A DNA stretch of 14,446 nt from DASPKW01 sp038244055. GTDB lineage: Bacteria > Planctomycetota > Phycisphaerae > Tepidisphaerales > Tepidisphaeraceae. The position numbers and the translations under genes were made by a program. Under the pieces are notes generated by a model. It saw nothing but the letters and a program-made list of their open reading frames with translations, made no database searches and was not told the DNA's origin. Within the stretch, counting starts at the first letter, position 1. Every line of letters begins with the position of its first letter. Shown piece by piece: positions 1-7,062 of the stretch. The DNA is taken from NCBI GenBank assembly GCA_038244055.1, contig JBBRTW010000155.1:1-14446 (forward strand), read 5' to 3'.

Positions 1-34
1 CGTCGATTGTGGATTTAATACAGTCGGGCTTTGA
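1..34 (+). CDS. fabI: 3' end of a second fabI copy (partial, cut by window start)
   Basis: Bases 2-31 read VDCGFNTVGL and end at TGA (32-34). These ten residues are identical to the C-terminus of the complete fabI on the opposite strand at 342-1136. The only nucleotide difference is a synonymous one: GTC here (base 25) against GTA there (base 351). The similarity continues past the stop codon into the spacer. This is therefore the tail of a duplicated enoyl-ACP reductase gene, or of an inverted duplication covering only its 3' end. How much of the gene lies upstream cannot be seen. An assembly fold-back is the alternative. Confidence 0.6.
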   Translation, partial: VDCGFNTVGL

Positions 35-56
35 GGCCGGGGCGATCGCTCGATCA

Positions 57-130
57 GACAATGAGACAATGAGACAATGAGACAATGAGACAATGAGACA
101 ATGAGACAATGAGACAATGAGACAATGAGA
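57..130 (+). repeat. Octamer tandem repeat, gacaatga x 9.25
   Basis: Nine perfect gacaatga units run from 57 to 128, followed by two more matching bases. The mirrored arm near 302-321 carries only two units in the opposite orientation. The array is non-coding and lies just 3' of the left fabI stop codon. Perfect short units suggest active slippage or recent expansion. Confidence 0.95.
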
Positions 131-240
131 AACGGCCTTCGTGAATTAGCGCGAATCAGGCCGAACTCGTTTCGCATTCATGACATTTCCCAACCTTTCG
201 GAAAGCCGTTTCCCACCGCACGCGCCCCGTTCCACAGCCA

Positions 241-257
241 CACGCCTTCGGGGCGTG
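241..257. terminator. Hairpin with TTCGG loop between the convergent fabI ends
   Basis: The sequence cacgcc-ttcgg-ggcgtg forms a 6-bp GC-rich stem with a UUCG-like loop. It lies between two tail-to-tail coding ends and could terminate transcription from either side. There is no T-run on either flank, so it does not match the standard intrinsic terminator, and the call rests on position and structure alone. Confidence 0.35.
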
Positions 258-272
258 ATCTTCCGCTTCCGA

Positions 273-321
273 TTCTCGCTTCTCGCTTCTAACTTCTAAC
301 TTCTCATTGTCTCATTGTCTG
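273..321. repeat. Heptamer array TTCTCGC x2, TTCTAAC x2, running into the octamers
   Basis: Four 7-bp units (273-300) are directly followed by TTCTCAT and two reversed gacaatga octamers. Adjacent units of different sequence keep the same 7-bp phase and share the TTCT prefix. A near-identical TTCTCGC pair occurs at 7087-7100 inside dnaE. Confidence 0.85.
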
Positions 322-341
322 ATCGAGCGATCGCCCCGGCC

Positions 342-1136
342 TCAAAGCCCTACTGTATTAAATCCACAATCGACGTAGATGTTCTCACCAGTGACGCCGC
401 TGGAAAGATCGCTGAGGAGATAAACGGCGGTCTTGCCGACTTCATCGACTTCAATATTGCGGTGCAGCGGGGCTTTGCGCTCGGTGTGGGCGAACATCTC
501 ATCGAGGCCGCCGACGCCCTGGGCCGCCAGGGTCTTGATCGGGCCGGCGGAGATGGTGTTGACGCGGATTTTTTTCCGGCCCAGATCGTAGGCCAGGTAA
601 CGCGCGGTGGCCTCCAAAGCGGCCTTGGCGACGCCCATGACGTTGTAGCCGGGGATGACCTTTTCAGCGCCGTAGTAGGTCAGGGCGATGATCGAGCCGC
701 CATCGGGCATCATGGGGGCGGCGGCGCGGGCGAGAGCGATCAGGCTGTAGGCGCTGATATCGAGTGCCTGCTGGAAGACCTCGCGCGGGGTGGTGGTGAA
801 ATTGCCATCTTCCTTCTTGAGGTAGAGGTAGTTGGCGAAGGCCAGGGAGTGGACCAGGAAGTCGATGGTGCCGAATTTTTCCTTGGCGGCGGCGAAAAAG
901 GCTGCGATATCCTCATCGCGGCCGACATCGCAGGGGAAAAAGAAGGCATCCTTGATACCCTGCTCTTCGATGCCTTTGCCGGCGCGGCGCTGGCTTTTTT
1001 CGATATTGTCCATCGGCAAGAAACCGAAACCAACGGTGGCCCCCTGCCGGGCGGCGTTGCCGCCGATATGCGCGGCGATGCTGCGGTCGTTGGCGACGTT
1101 CAAAACCAGGCCTCTTTTGCCATCCAGCAATCCCAT
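342..1136 (-). CDS. fabI: Enoyl-[acyl-carrier-protein] reductase (NADH), FabI
   Basis: This cytosolic short-chain dehydrogenase reduces trans-2-enoyl-ACP with NAD(P)H in the last step of each fatty-acid elongation cycle. From the chosen start it is 264 aa, the usual FabI length. Visible family marks are the nucleotide-binding segment GLVLNVANDRSIA (residues 9-21), the core VHSLAFA (95-101), and the active-site stretch TYYGAEKVIPGYNVMGVAK, with Tyr154/155, Tyr164 and Lys171 in the Y-x6-K arrangement. The C-terminus VDCGFNTVG is also typical. The start is ATG at 1136 because AGGAG lies five bases upstream on the minus strand and GLLDGK is the normal FabI N-terminus. A longer frame to 1175 has no better signal. 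A second copy of the gene's end faces it at 1-34. Recognition is confident. Confidence 0.95.
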   Translation of the reverse strand: MGLLDGKRGLVLNVANDRSIAAHIGGNAARQGATVGFGFLPMDNIEKSQRRAGKGIEEQGIKDAFFFPCDVGRDEDIAAFFAAAKEKFGTIDFLVHSLAFANYLYLKKEDGNFTTTPREVFQQALDISAYSLIALARAAAPMMPDGGSIIALTYYGAEKVIPGYNVMGVAKAALEATARYLAYDLGRKKIRVNTISAGPIKTLAAQGVGGLDEMFAHTERKAPLHRNIEVDEVGKTAVYLLSDLSSGVTGENIYVDCGFNTVGL

Positions 1137-1162
1137 GAGATCTCCTAAAAAGTCGTGGCCGT

Positions 1163-1191
1163 AGCTTAGTGGCAAGGGGGAGCGGCGGCAA
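1163..1191 (-). promoter_or_regulatory. Weak candidate sigma70-type promoter for fabI
   Basis: On the minus strand TTGCCG (1191-1186) and TAAGCT (1168-1163) are 17 bp apart, ending 26 bp before the fabI start. The -10 matches the consensus at only three of six positions, so this is tentative. Confidence 0.22.
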
Positions 1192-1220
1192 CCCAGCGCG
1201 AAAAGATGGCGTTTTGCGCT

Positions 1221-1249
1221 TTATTCATTGGATTGGCATAGGGTATACT
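1221..1249 (+). promoter_or_regulatory. Candidate -10 element (TATACT) for the prepilin-like pair
   Basis: TATACT at 1244-1249 matches five of six -10 consensus positions and lies about 60 bp before the ATG at 1309. No good -35 is present at 16-18 bp; the T-rich stretch from 1221 is the closest. The call rests mainly on the -10 and the position. Confidence 0.3.
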
Positions 1250-1308
1250 CCGGCCGTCACATCGTCCGCACCGCGGGTTTGAGATCGACATTTTTCTGAG
1301 GAGCGCCC

Positions 1309-2139
1309 ATGTCGCGACGTTTGCGCGCGTTTACACTGGTCGAACTGCTGGTGGTGATCGGCATCATCGCGTTGCTGATCAGCATCCTCCTGCCGGCGCT
1401 GAACAAGGCGCGGGACAGCGGCAATACCGTCAAATGCCTGTCGAACATGAAGCAGTTCGTGCAGGCGGCGCAGTTGTACGGCAACGAGAACAAGGGGTAT
1501 GTCATCCCCTACCAGAACGCGATGCAGGAGCACTGGTCGTGGATCATGGTCAATGCCAATTACATCAGCGGGGCGACGGTCGCCAAGGGCGGGTATGCAT
1601 CGCCGGCCGAGACGAACAGCATTTTCTACTGCCCCTCGGGGAACTCGGACGTCACTTCGATCGACCTGAACAGCAACACGGCCATTCCGGCCAACCGGGC
1701 GGATGACCGGGCCTCGATGGCCTATCCGCACCAATCGGCGGTGGATCCGACGCAGTGGCTGCACGTCTGGTACGGCATGAACGCCGATGAGGGGACCGAT
1801 CCGCAGAAGGGCACCCCCTGCCGGCGGATCAATCCGGCATCGGCCGACCGGATGACCAAGTTGACCATGGTCAAACGGGCGAGCGATATGGTGATGTTCT
1901 TCGATGGGATGATCTATCACCACACGGGGATGAACGGCAACCGCGTGGCAGCGCGGCACGGTCGGAAAACGCAGACGAACATCGCGTTCTTCGACGGGCA
2001 CGTGCAGACGTTCTTCACCAAGGAACTGCCGGGAGGGATGGGAACGGCGGACAAGGCGGCGGCGGTGGCAGCATTCAGCCTGGCGAATCTGAAGGCGAAC
2101 TATCCGACGCCGCTGTGGTTGCTGGAGCAGCAGTATTGA
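1309..2139 (+). CDS. Type II secretion/type IV pilin-like (prepilin) protein, paralogue 1
   Basis: A 276-aa protein whose N-terminus MSRRLRA|FTLVELL is a prepilin peptidase site: short basic leader, cleavage before Phe8, Glu12 at mature position 5. A hydrophobic helix to about residue 28 (IALLISILLPAL) follows. Such proteins are held in the inner membrane by this helix and may assemble into pseudopili or be displayed outside. The late part has RHGRKTQTNIAFFDGHV, with His217 and Asp229-Gly230. This resembles the H-X9-DG processing-associated motif of planctomycete and verrucomicrobial pseudopilin-like proteins, with 11 residues between. GAGGAG five bases before the ATG supports the start. It is followed at 2221 by a clear paralogue. 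No secretion ATPase, platform protein or prepilin peptidase is nearby, so the substrate or partner is unknown. Confidence 0.88.
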   Translation: MSRRLRAFTLVELLVVIGIIALLISILLPALNKARDSGNTVKCLSNMKQFVQAAQLYGNENKGYVIPYQNAMQEHWSWIMVNANYISGATVAKGGYASPAETNSIFYCPSGNSDVTSIDLNSNTAIPANRADDRASMAYPHQSAVDPTQWLHVWYGMNADEGTDPQKGTPCRRINPASADRMTKLTMVKRASDMVMFFDGMIYHHTGMNGNRVAARHGRKTQTNIAFFDGHVQTFFTKELPGGMGTADKAAAVAAFSLANLKANYPTPLWLLEQQY

Positions 2140-2220
2140 GGTCGAGGATTGCGCGGAATCGGGGGCGCGGCGGAGTCGATTGCAAACGCCCGGTCATTTC
2201 TCCGGGAAACGAGAGCGATC

Positions 2221-3033
2221 ATGTCGAATCGTGCCCGGGCTTTTACGCTGGTGGAGTTGCTGGTGGTGATCGGCATCATCGCGCTGCTGATCGGCATCCT
2301 GCTGCCGGCGCTGAGCAAGGCGCGGGAAAGCGCGCGGACGGCGGCGTGCCTGGCGAATATGCGACAGTTCGTGTCGGCCGGGCAGATGTACTCGGCCGAG
2401 AACAAGGGATACATCCTTCCGGCCGGTACGCCGGCGGGGGGATGGTGGTGCAATCTGTTGACCGATGCGGGTTATCTGACCGCGCCATCGGCCGGGAGCG
2501 GGCCGGAAACCAAGAGCGTTTTCTACTGCCCATCGGGGAACCAGGATACGTTTCCGCCGGATCTGACCAACAACGACAAGATCCCTTCGAGCCGGACGGA
2601 TGATTACAACTGCATGTCGACCATCCAGACTTCTCCGGCGACGGGGACGGTGATCCATCTCTGGTACGGCATCAACGCCGACGAAGGGAGCAGCAAGGAA
2701 AAAGGCGCCCCCTGCCGGCGCGTGCAGAATTGGACGACGGACCGGCTGATCCCGCAGAGCGCGATAAAGCGCTCTTCGGAGATGGTGATGTTCTACGATG
2801 GGCTGATCTATCACCATATGGCCGTCAATGGCAATCGGCTGAGCGCGCGGCATGGGAAGAAGACGCAGACGAACCTGGCCTTTTTTGATGGGCATGTGGA
2901 GACCTTTTTTACGCGGGACCTGCCGGGGGGAATGAAACTGGCGGATTCGGCGGCCACGGTGGCGGCGTTCGATGTGAATAACCTGAAGGCGAAGTATCCG
3001 ACGCCGATCTGGAAGTTGGAGCAGCAGTGGTAG
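2221..3033 (+). CDS. Prepilin-like protein, paralogue 2 of a tandem pair
   Basis: A 270-aa protein starting MSNRARA|FTLVELL, with the same predicted cleavage before Phe8 and the same membrane helix as the gene at 1309-2139. The two share long matching blocks, such as WYG.NADEG, PCRR, MVMF.DG.IYHH and RHG.KTQTN.AFFDGHV (His211, Asp223-Gly224), and near-identical tails (YPTP.W.LEQQ). They are therefore a tandem duplication. The middle section around residues 60-130 is the most divergent. I chose the ATG at 2221 over an in-frame ATG at 2149 because the leader must end just before FTLVE; GAGAG lies upstream. The 81-bp gap and same orientation suggest co-transcription. The stop codon overlaps the first unit of a heptamer array. 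Confidence 0.88.
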   Translation: MSNRARAFTLVELLVVIGIIALLIGILLPALSKARESARTAACLANMRQFVSAGQMYSAENKGYILPAGTPAGGWWCNLLTDAGYLTAPSAGSGPETKSVFYCPSGNQDTFPPDLTNNDKIPSSRTDDYNCMSTIQTSPATGTVIHLWYGINADEGSSKEKGAPCRRVQNWTTDRLIPQSAIKRSSEMVMFYDGLIYHHMAVNGNRLSARHGKKTQTNLAFFDGHVETFFTRDLPGGMKLADSAATVAAFDVNNLKAKYPTPIWKLEQQW

Positions 3034-3081
3034 GGAATAGGGTTCAGGGTTCAGGGTACAGGGTATAGAGTATAGGGTATG
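3033..3081 (+). repeat. Heptamer array GGGTTCA/GGGTATA, seven units
   Basis: Seven consecutive 7-bp units run without a phase break: GGGAATA, GGGTTCA, GGGTTCA, GGGTACA, GGGTATA, GAGTATA, GGGTATG. The first base is the last base of the prepilin stop codon. The GGGTTCA unit recurs at 7997-8024, and as its complement at 8090-8117 and 7115-7135. Confidence 0.93.
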
Positions 3082-3108
3082 ACGATTCTCGATTTCATCA
3101 TCGTCGTG

Positions 3109-3127
3109 GTCTGGGGCATGCCCAGAC
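3109..3127. terminator. Hairpin downstream of the prepilin-like pair
   Basis: gtctggg-gcatg-cccagac forms a perfect 7-bp stem with a 5-base loop, 76 bp after the second prepilin stop codon. No T-run follows, so termination is only a suggestion from its position. Confidence 0.3.
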
Positions 3128-3182
3128 GCGCGATGGGTCATTGATGCGGAAGTGGCTTTGTTTTCGGCTCGTCGGCGCATCG

Positions 3183-3234
3183 CGCCCAAGTTAGACGCCA
3201 AAGTCAGGAATGGCGTCTTCGAATTGACGGGCGC
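3183..3234. other. Imperfect stem-loop upstream of the protease gene
   Basis: A perfect 8-bp stem (agacgcca 3193-3200 with tggcgtct 3211-3218, 10-base loop) is extended outward by a second pairing of gcgccc (3183-3188) with gggcgc (3229-3234). It is about 85-140 bp before the protease start and could be a leader structure or a decayed palindromic element. Its function is unknown. Confidence 0.5.
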
Positions 3235-3320
3235 GGAGACGGAAATGTTTGGTATTTTATGGGCGTGTGTGGGTAGGATGTTTGCCATCACATTTGGCCT
3301 TCGGCCGGAATGGGGCATTG

Positions 3321-4973
3321 ATGCTCGGGCGAAATCTGGTTGTGGCGGTGTTATTGATGGTTTCCGCGGCTGCGCGGGCGGACACGATCGTGCTGACCGA
3401 TGGCACGAAGATCGAAGGTGTCGCCTTCCAGCAGGGCGAGAAATACTGGATCAAATCGGTCGATGGATCGACGCGAACCGTGCCGATGAGCGATGTCGCA
3501 TCCATCACGCGCAATGGCGTGGTGGTCGGCGGCACCGGGGCAACTCCGGCGACGCCTCCGCCGGTGGCCAATACATCGGCTGAGGGCGGGGCGGCGGCGG
3601 TCACGCCGGCGGCCACGGGCGGCGCGACATTTACCGCGACCAAGCGCAAGGCGGATGCGGCGACGGTGCCCATCGCGGCCGTCACGCTGTGGCAGAAGTT
3701 CATCGATGAGAATCCCACGGACCCCGATCTGGCGACCGCGCAGAAAGAGCTCGATGCGTGGCAGAAGCTGTCGGATCAGGGCGCGGAAAGAATCAACGGC
3801 AAATGGGTGGCCGGGGAGGAGCGAAAAAAGGTGGTCGAGAAGGCCGCGAAGCTGACGATGGAGGGCTGGGAGCTGATGCGCAGCAACCAGACGCTGCAGG
3901 CGATCAAGAAGCTGGAGGAGGCGCTGCGGCTCTATCCAAATTCCTTCAAGACCAATTTCGCGCTGGGGTATCTGTACATCCTGGCGGATAAGAACCAGGA
4001 ATCGCTGCGGTATCTGGAGGCCGCGCTGCGGATGAATCCCAAGTCGCCCGAGACGCTGAATAACATGGGTGTGGCGCACATGCAGATGCGGCATTACGTG
4101 GAGGGGATCGGCTATTTGCAGCGGGCGGCGGAGTATGGGGATTCCGCGCCGCTGGTGCAGAACCTGGTCAATGGGCTGGCCGCCCTGCCGCCGACCGCGC
4201 GGAACACGATTAAGCTCAAGCCGGCGACGGAGACGGCGCAGCTCCTGGCCTCCAAGTACAACATCGGCGGGCCCAGCGGAATGGTCACGATCGTCGGACT
4301 GTCTCCCAAGGTCGAGAAGTCATCGGAGGATGAATCGCGCTATGCGGTTTCCAGCGGCACGGGGTTCCTGATCACCGATGGCGGATTGATCCTGACCAAT
4401 CGGCATGTGGTCAAAGGCGCAAAAACGATCGTGGTGATGATGGAGGGCAAGAAGCCGCGCTCGGGGGAAATCGTGGTGATCGATGAGGATCAGGATTTGG
4501 CGCTGGTGAAGCTCAAGACGGTCAAGGAGAAGACGCCCTTCGTTCAATTCGGCAAGACCGGAAAGCCCAACGATGGCGCGGAATGCACGGTGATGGGATT
4601 CCCCCTGATCGACCGCCTGGGCGCGACCATCAAGATCACCCGCGGCATCATCTCCTCGGGAACGGCCGACAACGAAGGCGCGGATATCGTCACCGATGCC
4701 AAGGTGAACCCCGGCAACTCGGGCGGGCCGCTGCTCGATAAATACGGCAACATTATTGGGATTGTGACGATGAAGTCCGCCAACAGCCAGTTCGAAGACA
4801 GCTTTGGGATGGCGATCTCGGCCGGGAAAATCCGGAAATTCCTCGAGAAAAACAACGTGACCATCACGCCCGCGGCCGATGGGGCGACCGCGCTGAGCAC
4901 GGAGGATATCGCCACGAAGGTCAAGCCGGCGGCGGTGTGCATCATCTGTACGGAGCGGGAGGGGAAGGAATAG
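3321..4973 (+). CDS. Secreted TPR-containing trypsin-like (S1/HtrA-type) serine protease
   Basis: A 550-aa protein. Residues 1-20 form a signal peptide (hydrophobic core VVAVLLMV, cleavage at ARA|D). Residues 21-65 form a small beta domain (DTIVLTDGTKIEGVAF) common in planctomycete exported proteins, followed by an Ala/Thr/Pro-rich linker to about 110. Residues 175-275 contain TPR-type helices (ALRLYPNSFKTNFALGYLYI, ALRMNPKSPETLNNMGVAHM). The protease domain is at about 345-510, with a full triad: His362 in TNRHVV, Asp392 in QDLALV, Ser467 in PGNSGGP. It probably acts in protein quality control in the periplasm. Unlike DegP/DegS it has no C-terminal PDZ domain; the TPR block may do substrate or partner binding instead. 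The start at 3321 is chosen because the signal peptide begins there; an upstream in-frame ATG (3249) adds an unrelated leader. It converges on dnaE with only seven bases between stop codons. Confidence 0.88.
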   Translation: MLGRNLVVAVLLMVSAAARADTIVLTDGTKIEGVAFQQGEKYWIKSVDGSTRTVPMSDVASITRNGVVVGGTGATPATPPPVANTSAEGGAAAVTPAATGGATFTATKRKADAATVPIAAVTLWQKFIDENPTDPDLATAQKELDAWQKLSDQGAERINGKWVAGEERKKVVEKAAKLTMEGWELMRSNQTLQAIKKLEEALRLYPNSFKTNFALGYLYILADKNQESLRYLEAALRMNPKSPETLNNMGVAHMQMRHYVEGIGYLQRAAEYGDSAPLVQNLVNGLAALPPTARNTIKLKPATETAQLLASKYNIGGPSGMVTIVGLSPKVEKSSEDESRYAVSSGTGFLITDGGLILTNRHVVKGAKTIVVMMEGKKPRSGEIVVIDEDQDLALVKLKTVKEKTPFVQFGKTGKPNDGAECTVMGFPLIDRLGATIKITRGIISSGTADNEGADIVTDAKVNPGNSGGPLLDKYGNIIGIVTMKSANSQFEDSFGMAISAGKIRKFLEKNNVTITPAADGATALSTEDIATKVKPAAVCIICTEREGKE

Positions 4974-4980
4974 CCGGCGC

Positions 4981-7062
4981 TTACTCGGCATCCGCCATTT
5001 CCAAGTCCATCGCGGCAGCCATCTGCTCGTCGCTGGGGGCGGCGGCGGTAACGGCTTCGGGCTCGAGGGCATCTTCCTTGAAAAGCCGCTGCTGCTCGAG
5101 GCGCTTCTTGCGCTTGGAGCCGGCGCCGGCGAGATCGACGGCATCGTTGCCGAGCTTGGTGCGGAGATCGTCGATCAGGATCTGCGTCATGCGCACGGCC
5201 AGATCATTGCCCAGGCGGAGGGTGGCCAGATGCTGGCCGCCGGCGTCTTCGAAATGGGTCTGGACGTAGACGGGGAGCTTGCCCTTGCTGGCGGCCAGGA
5301 TCGCCCTCACCTGGTCGATGCTTTCGGCGGTGTGGCGGGCGCGGTCGAGCTTGAGGATCAGTGCGGTGGTGAGCTTCTCGATCGCGGCTTCGATCGGCAG
5401 AACTTCATTCACCATGATCGTTGGCGTCTCGCGCTTCTTATCGACCTTGCCCTTGATGAAAACGATCCGCTCGGCCTGGATGGCATCGGGATAGCGCTCG
5501 ATGACGCTGGCGTAGGTTTCGGCGAAACACATGCCTTCGATCTGGCCGTCGAGGTCTTCCAAGCCGAGGATGGCCCATTTCTGCCCGGCGGAGCGGCCGG
5601 ATTTTGCGATCTTGGCGCGGACGATGCTGAGCATGCAGCCGATGGTGACTTCGACGCCTTCGGTCAGATTGAGGGCCTCGCGGGTGGAGGCGGTGGTGTA
5701 GCGGTCGATGGCGGCCTGATGCTCGGCCAGCGGGTGGCTGGTGATGTAGAAGCCGAGGAGCTCTTTTTCGAATTTGAGGAGCTCGGCGGGCTGGAATTCG
5801 GCGACATCGGGAAGCGTCGGCGCGATTCTGGGCATGGAAGCGGTGGCGGGGTCGGATGCGCCGAACATGCTGAGCTGGCCGGAGCGCTTGTCGTTCTGGG
5901 ACTGCTGACCCATCTCGACGGATTTTTCGGCGATGTTCATGAGCTGGGAGCGGCGGGCGCTGGTGGAGGCGAACGCGCCGCATTTGATGAGGGCTTCGAT
6001 GGTGGATTTGGTGACGGTGCGGAGATCGACGCGCTCGCAGAAATCGTAGAGGTGCGGGAACGTTCCCTTGGCGCGCTCGGTGATGATGGCCTCGACCGCC
6101 TTCTCGCCGACGCCGCGGACGGCCATGAGTCCGAAGCGGATGACGCCGTCTTTGGGGGAGTCCTGAGTGCTGGGTGCTGAGTCCTGAGTTTTCTTTTTGC
6201 GCGAGGGTTTGCCGGGGCGATCGACGTAGACGGGCGTGAAATCCTTGTGGGAAATGTTCACATCCGGCGGGAGGACTTTGATGCCGGTTGAGCCATCGGG
6301 CATCTTCATCCGCTTGCACTCTTCGATGTACTCGACCACCTTGTCGGTCGATCCCATTTCGAAGGTGAGCACCGCGCTCATGTACTCGACGGGGTGGTAG
6401 GCCTTCATGTAGGCGGTCTGGTAGGCGATGATAGCATAGCGGGTGCTGTGAGACTTATTGAACCCGTAACCCCCGAACTTCAGAATCAGATCAAAAATCT
6501 CCTCGGCCTTTTCCTTCGAGACGCCCTTGGCCATCGTGCCCTTGATGAATTCGGGCTGGAATTTGGCGATGACTTCGATGGTTTTCTTGGAGATGGCTTT
6601 GATGAGTTTGTAGGCATTGGCCAGCTCGATTCCGCCGAGCTGGTTGAAAATCTGCATGACCTGTTCCTGATAGACCATGATCCCGTAAGTTTCCGAAAGG
6701 ATCGCATCCATGATCGGATGCACCTTCGGCACCGCCTCCCGGCCATGCTTGCGATTGCAATAGAGCGGAATCAGCTCCATCGGCCCCGGCCTGTACAGCG
6801 CATTGGCGGCGATCAAATCCTCCAGGCGGTCGGGCTGCATCTTCATCAGCAGGTCCTGCATGCCGCCGGATTCGAATTGGAAGATCCCCTTGGTTTCGCC
6901 CCGGCAGAAGAGGGCCAGCACGTTCTTGTCGGCCAGGTCGATCGCTTCGATGTCGATGCGGCCTTTGTCATCCAGCGGAACCGGTGGACGAGGCTTCGCG
7001 AGTCCGGAGTGCGATGATATTGCGGATTTCGGATTGCGGATTGCGGATTGTTCATCCTTCAT
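4981..7062 (-). CDS. dnaE: DNA polymerase III alpha subunit, C-terminal part (separate frame)
   Basis: This 693-aa frame carries the rest of the replicative polymerase. Fingers and DNA-contacting region: residues 55-230, with GIFQFESGGMQDLL, YRPGPMELIP and GYGFNKSHSTRYA. Tandem helix-hairpin-helix: about 309-325, GLMAVRGVGEKA. Beta-clamp motif: QLSMF at 396-400, matching QADMF in E. coli. OB fold: about 470-555. C-terminal domain: about 565-650. A Lys/Arg stretch and acidic tail end it. It holds no catalytic Asp; those are in the frame at 7073-8992. The listed ATG lies inside a heptamer array, and the first ~27 residues (MKDEQSAIRNPKSAIS...) are array-encoded. GGAAGG abuts this ATG without a usable spacer, so an independent start is doubtful, and the frame is open back to 7188. 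I favour one gene broken by a frameshift over a true split gene. Residues 289-304 (KTQDSAPSTQDSPK) come from a second array. Confidence 0.9.
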   Translation of the reverse strand: MKDEQSAIRNPKSAISSHSGLAKPRPPVPLDDKGRIDIEAIDLADKNVLALFCRGETKGIFQFESGGMQDLLMKMQPDRLEDLIAANALYRPGPMELIPLYCNRKHGREAVPKVHPIMDAILSETYGIMVYQEQVMQIFNQLGGIELANAYKLIKAISKKTIEVIAKFQPEFIKGTMAKGVSKEKAEEIFDLILKFGGYGFNKSHSTRYAIIAYQTAYMKAYHPVEYMSAVLTFEMGSTDKVVEYIEECKRMKMPDGSTGIKVLPPDVNISHKDFTPVYVDRPGKPSRKKKTQDSAPSTQDSPKDGVIRFGLMAVRGVGEKAVEAIITERAKGTFPHLYDFCERVDLRTVTKSTIEALIKCGAFASTSARRSQLMNIAEKSVEMGQQSQNDKRSGQLSMFGASDPATASMPRIAPTLPDVAEFQPAELLKFEKELLGFYITSHPLAEHQAAIDRYTTASTREALNLTEGVEVTIGCMLSIVRAKIAKSGRSAGQKWAILGLEDLDGQIEGMCFAETYASVIERYPDAIQAERIVFIKGKVDKKRETPTIMVNEVLPIEAAIEKLTTALILKLDRARHTAESIDQVRAILAASKGKLPVYVQTHFEDAGGQHLATLRLGNDLAVRMTQILIDDLRTKLGNDAVDLAGAGSKRKKRLEQQRLFKEDALEPEAVTAAAPSDEQMAAAMDLEMADAE
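6159..6186. repeat. Heptamer array AGTCCTG/GGTGCTG within dnaE, translated in frame
   Basis: Four units (AGTCCTG, AGTGCTG, GGTGCTG, AGTCCTG) sit in the dnaE coding region. The minus strand reads them as a Ser/Gln/Asp/Pro-rich linker, roughly TQDSAPSTQDS, just before the helix-hairpin-helix region. Frame is kept. Confidence 0.85.

Larger units (their letters stand above)
1..375. repeat. 74-bp inverted repeat joining two fabI 3' ends
   Basis: Bases 1-74 are the reverse complement of 302-375 with one mismatch (base 25 against base 351). Each arm holds the last ten fabI codons, the stop codon, about 22 bp of downstream sequence and two gacaatga octamers. The left arm is cut by the window edge, so the repeat may be longer. 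Beyond base 74 the arms diverge: the left arm continues with seven more octamers, the right arm with TTCT-type heptamers. The spacer at 131-272 has no gene that I can support. Confidence 0.85.

Noticed and set aside
57..130. CRISPR array
   Set aside because: The units are contiguous 8-mers with no spacers, and no cas genes are present.
315..1148. 277-aa + strand open frame over fabI
   Set aside because: Antisense to a confident FabI. Its Gly/Asp-rich make-up is a mirror of the real gene.
3183..3234. Integron attC site, suggested by GTTAGAC and a palindrome
   Set aside because: GTTAGAC fits the GTTRRRY core, but no matching RYYYAAC core is found at the proper distance on either strand, and there is no integrase or cassette array.
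2194..3318. 374-aa minus-strand open frame opposite the second prepilin-like gene, and a 258-aa one at 1225-2001 opposite the first
   Set aside because: Arg/His/Pro-rich shadow sequence with no recognisable motif; the + strand genes explain the region.
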